A DNA stretch of 7,048 bases from Leptospira ellisii (GTDB lineage Bacteria > Spirochaetota > Leptospiria > Leptospirales > Leptospiraceae): positions 1 through 7,048 of the forward strand of contig NZ_NPEF01000200.1 in NCBI RefSeq assembly GCF_002811955.1. Direction: 5' to 3'. This document shows, piece by piece, positions 6,863 through 7,048 of the stretch; positions within the stretch are counted from its first letter, which is position 1; the number at the start of each line of letters is the position of its first letter. The position numbers and the translations under genes were made by a program. A model generated the notes under the pieces. That model did not search any database and was not told where the DNA came from. It was given only the letters and a program-made list of their open reading frames with translations.

Positions 6863-7048
6863 TTCGAAAACGGTCGAAGTGAATTCACGTCGGAAAAAAG
6901 AGAAACGGGTAATTTGCCGTTAAAAGAAACGTAGGAGGACATACATCCGTCCTGGTGCTACGGGAAATTCGGCGTTCGAAAACTTTGGAAATAAATTTTA
7001 GGGAAAATTGGACGAGAATTCTGCGGGGCTAATGGTTTTGAAATACGA

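Larger units (their letters stand above)
6707..7048. repeat. Non-coding stretch with repeat-like DNA
   Basis: I find no convincing gene here. Bases 6707-6830 resemble a type of short dispersed intergenic sequence I remember from Leptospira genomes: a GCGAGATAGCCGAAAGC-like start, the palindromic GTTTTGC/GCAAAAC element, and a GTGGGAACTCCC-like hairpin at 6796-6806. This identification is from memory, not a search. Beyond it are palindromes at 6847-6862 and 6879-6888 (GTGAATTCAC) and a 5-bp stem AGGAC/GTCCT at 6936-6953. An ATG at 7032 after GGGG could open a gene running off the right edge, but only five codons are visible. Confidence 0.45.

Noticed and set aside
6809..6982. Four copies of TCGAAAA as a direct-repeat array
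   Set aside because: Spacings of 30, 25 and 112 bases are irregular and the heptamer is common in this genome's base usage; not a CRISPR or iteron array.
7032..7048. Start of a new plus-strand gene (MVLKY...)
   Set aside because: Only five codons are visible, and GGGG lies three bases before the ATG, too close for a good ribosome site; cannot be supported without more sequence.

Overview
The window looks like chromosomal DNA from a spirochaete of the genus Leptospira, probably one of the higher-GC species. I infer this from codon usage, a spirochaete-type lipobox, a seven-helix-PAS-SpoIIE phosphatase architecture of a kind common in leptospires, and a GC-moderate intergenic stretch resembling the dispersed leptospiral repeats I remember. 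No search could be run, so the genus is an inference. There is no sign of phage, transposase, CRISPR array, rRNA or tRNA.

Layout. 1-1710 (minus): a membrane sensor phosphatase (seven helices, PAS, coiled linker, SpoIIE/PP2C domain) whose last few codons lie beyond the left edge. 1711-2029: a divergent control region with a perfect 10-bp inverted repeat over a candidate promoter, a pair of mutually exclusive stems, and a 34-codon leader-like ORF ending in TAATG. 2030-2946 (plus): a lipoprotein gene whose signal peptide and body are in different frames. 2955-2982: a terminator-like hairpin. 3011-4444 (minus): a FadL/OmpP1-family outer-membrane beta-barrel. 4445-4701: a second divergent control region rich in palindromes. 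4702-5142 (plus): a single-domain globin of the Vitreoscilla hemoglobin type. 5116-6060 (minus): ribF, bifunctional riboflavin kinase/FAD synthetase, overlapping the globin gene tail to tail by 27 bp. 6092-6706 (plus): an exported protein of unknown family, starting only 31 bp from ribF. 6707-7048: a non-coding stretch with repeat-like DNA, including a TTTG-N5-CAAA palindrome.

Gene organisation. The six genes alternate strand (minus, plus, minus, plus, minus, plus), so each is probably its own transcription unit and no operon is visible. Three divergent intergenic regions carry the regulatory signals. The contents suggest envelope and housekeeping functions (signalling phosphatase, lipoprotein, outer-membrane transporter, heme protein, flavin cofactor synthesis) rather than an accessory island. 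I found no clear new multi-gene system. The points most worth checking are the split lipoprotein gene with its possible leader peptide, the globin and its hairpin-covered start, and the palindromes in the control regions.
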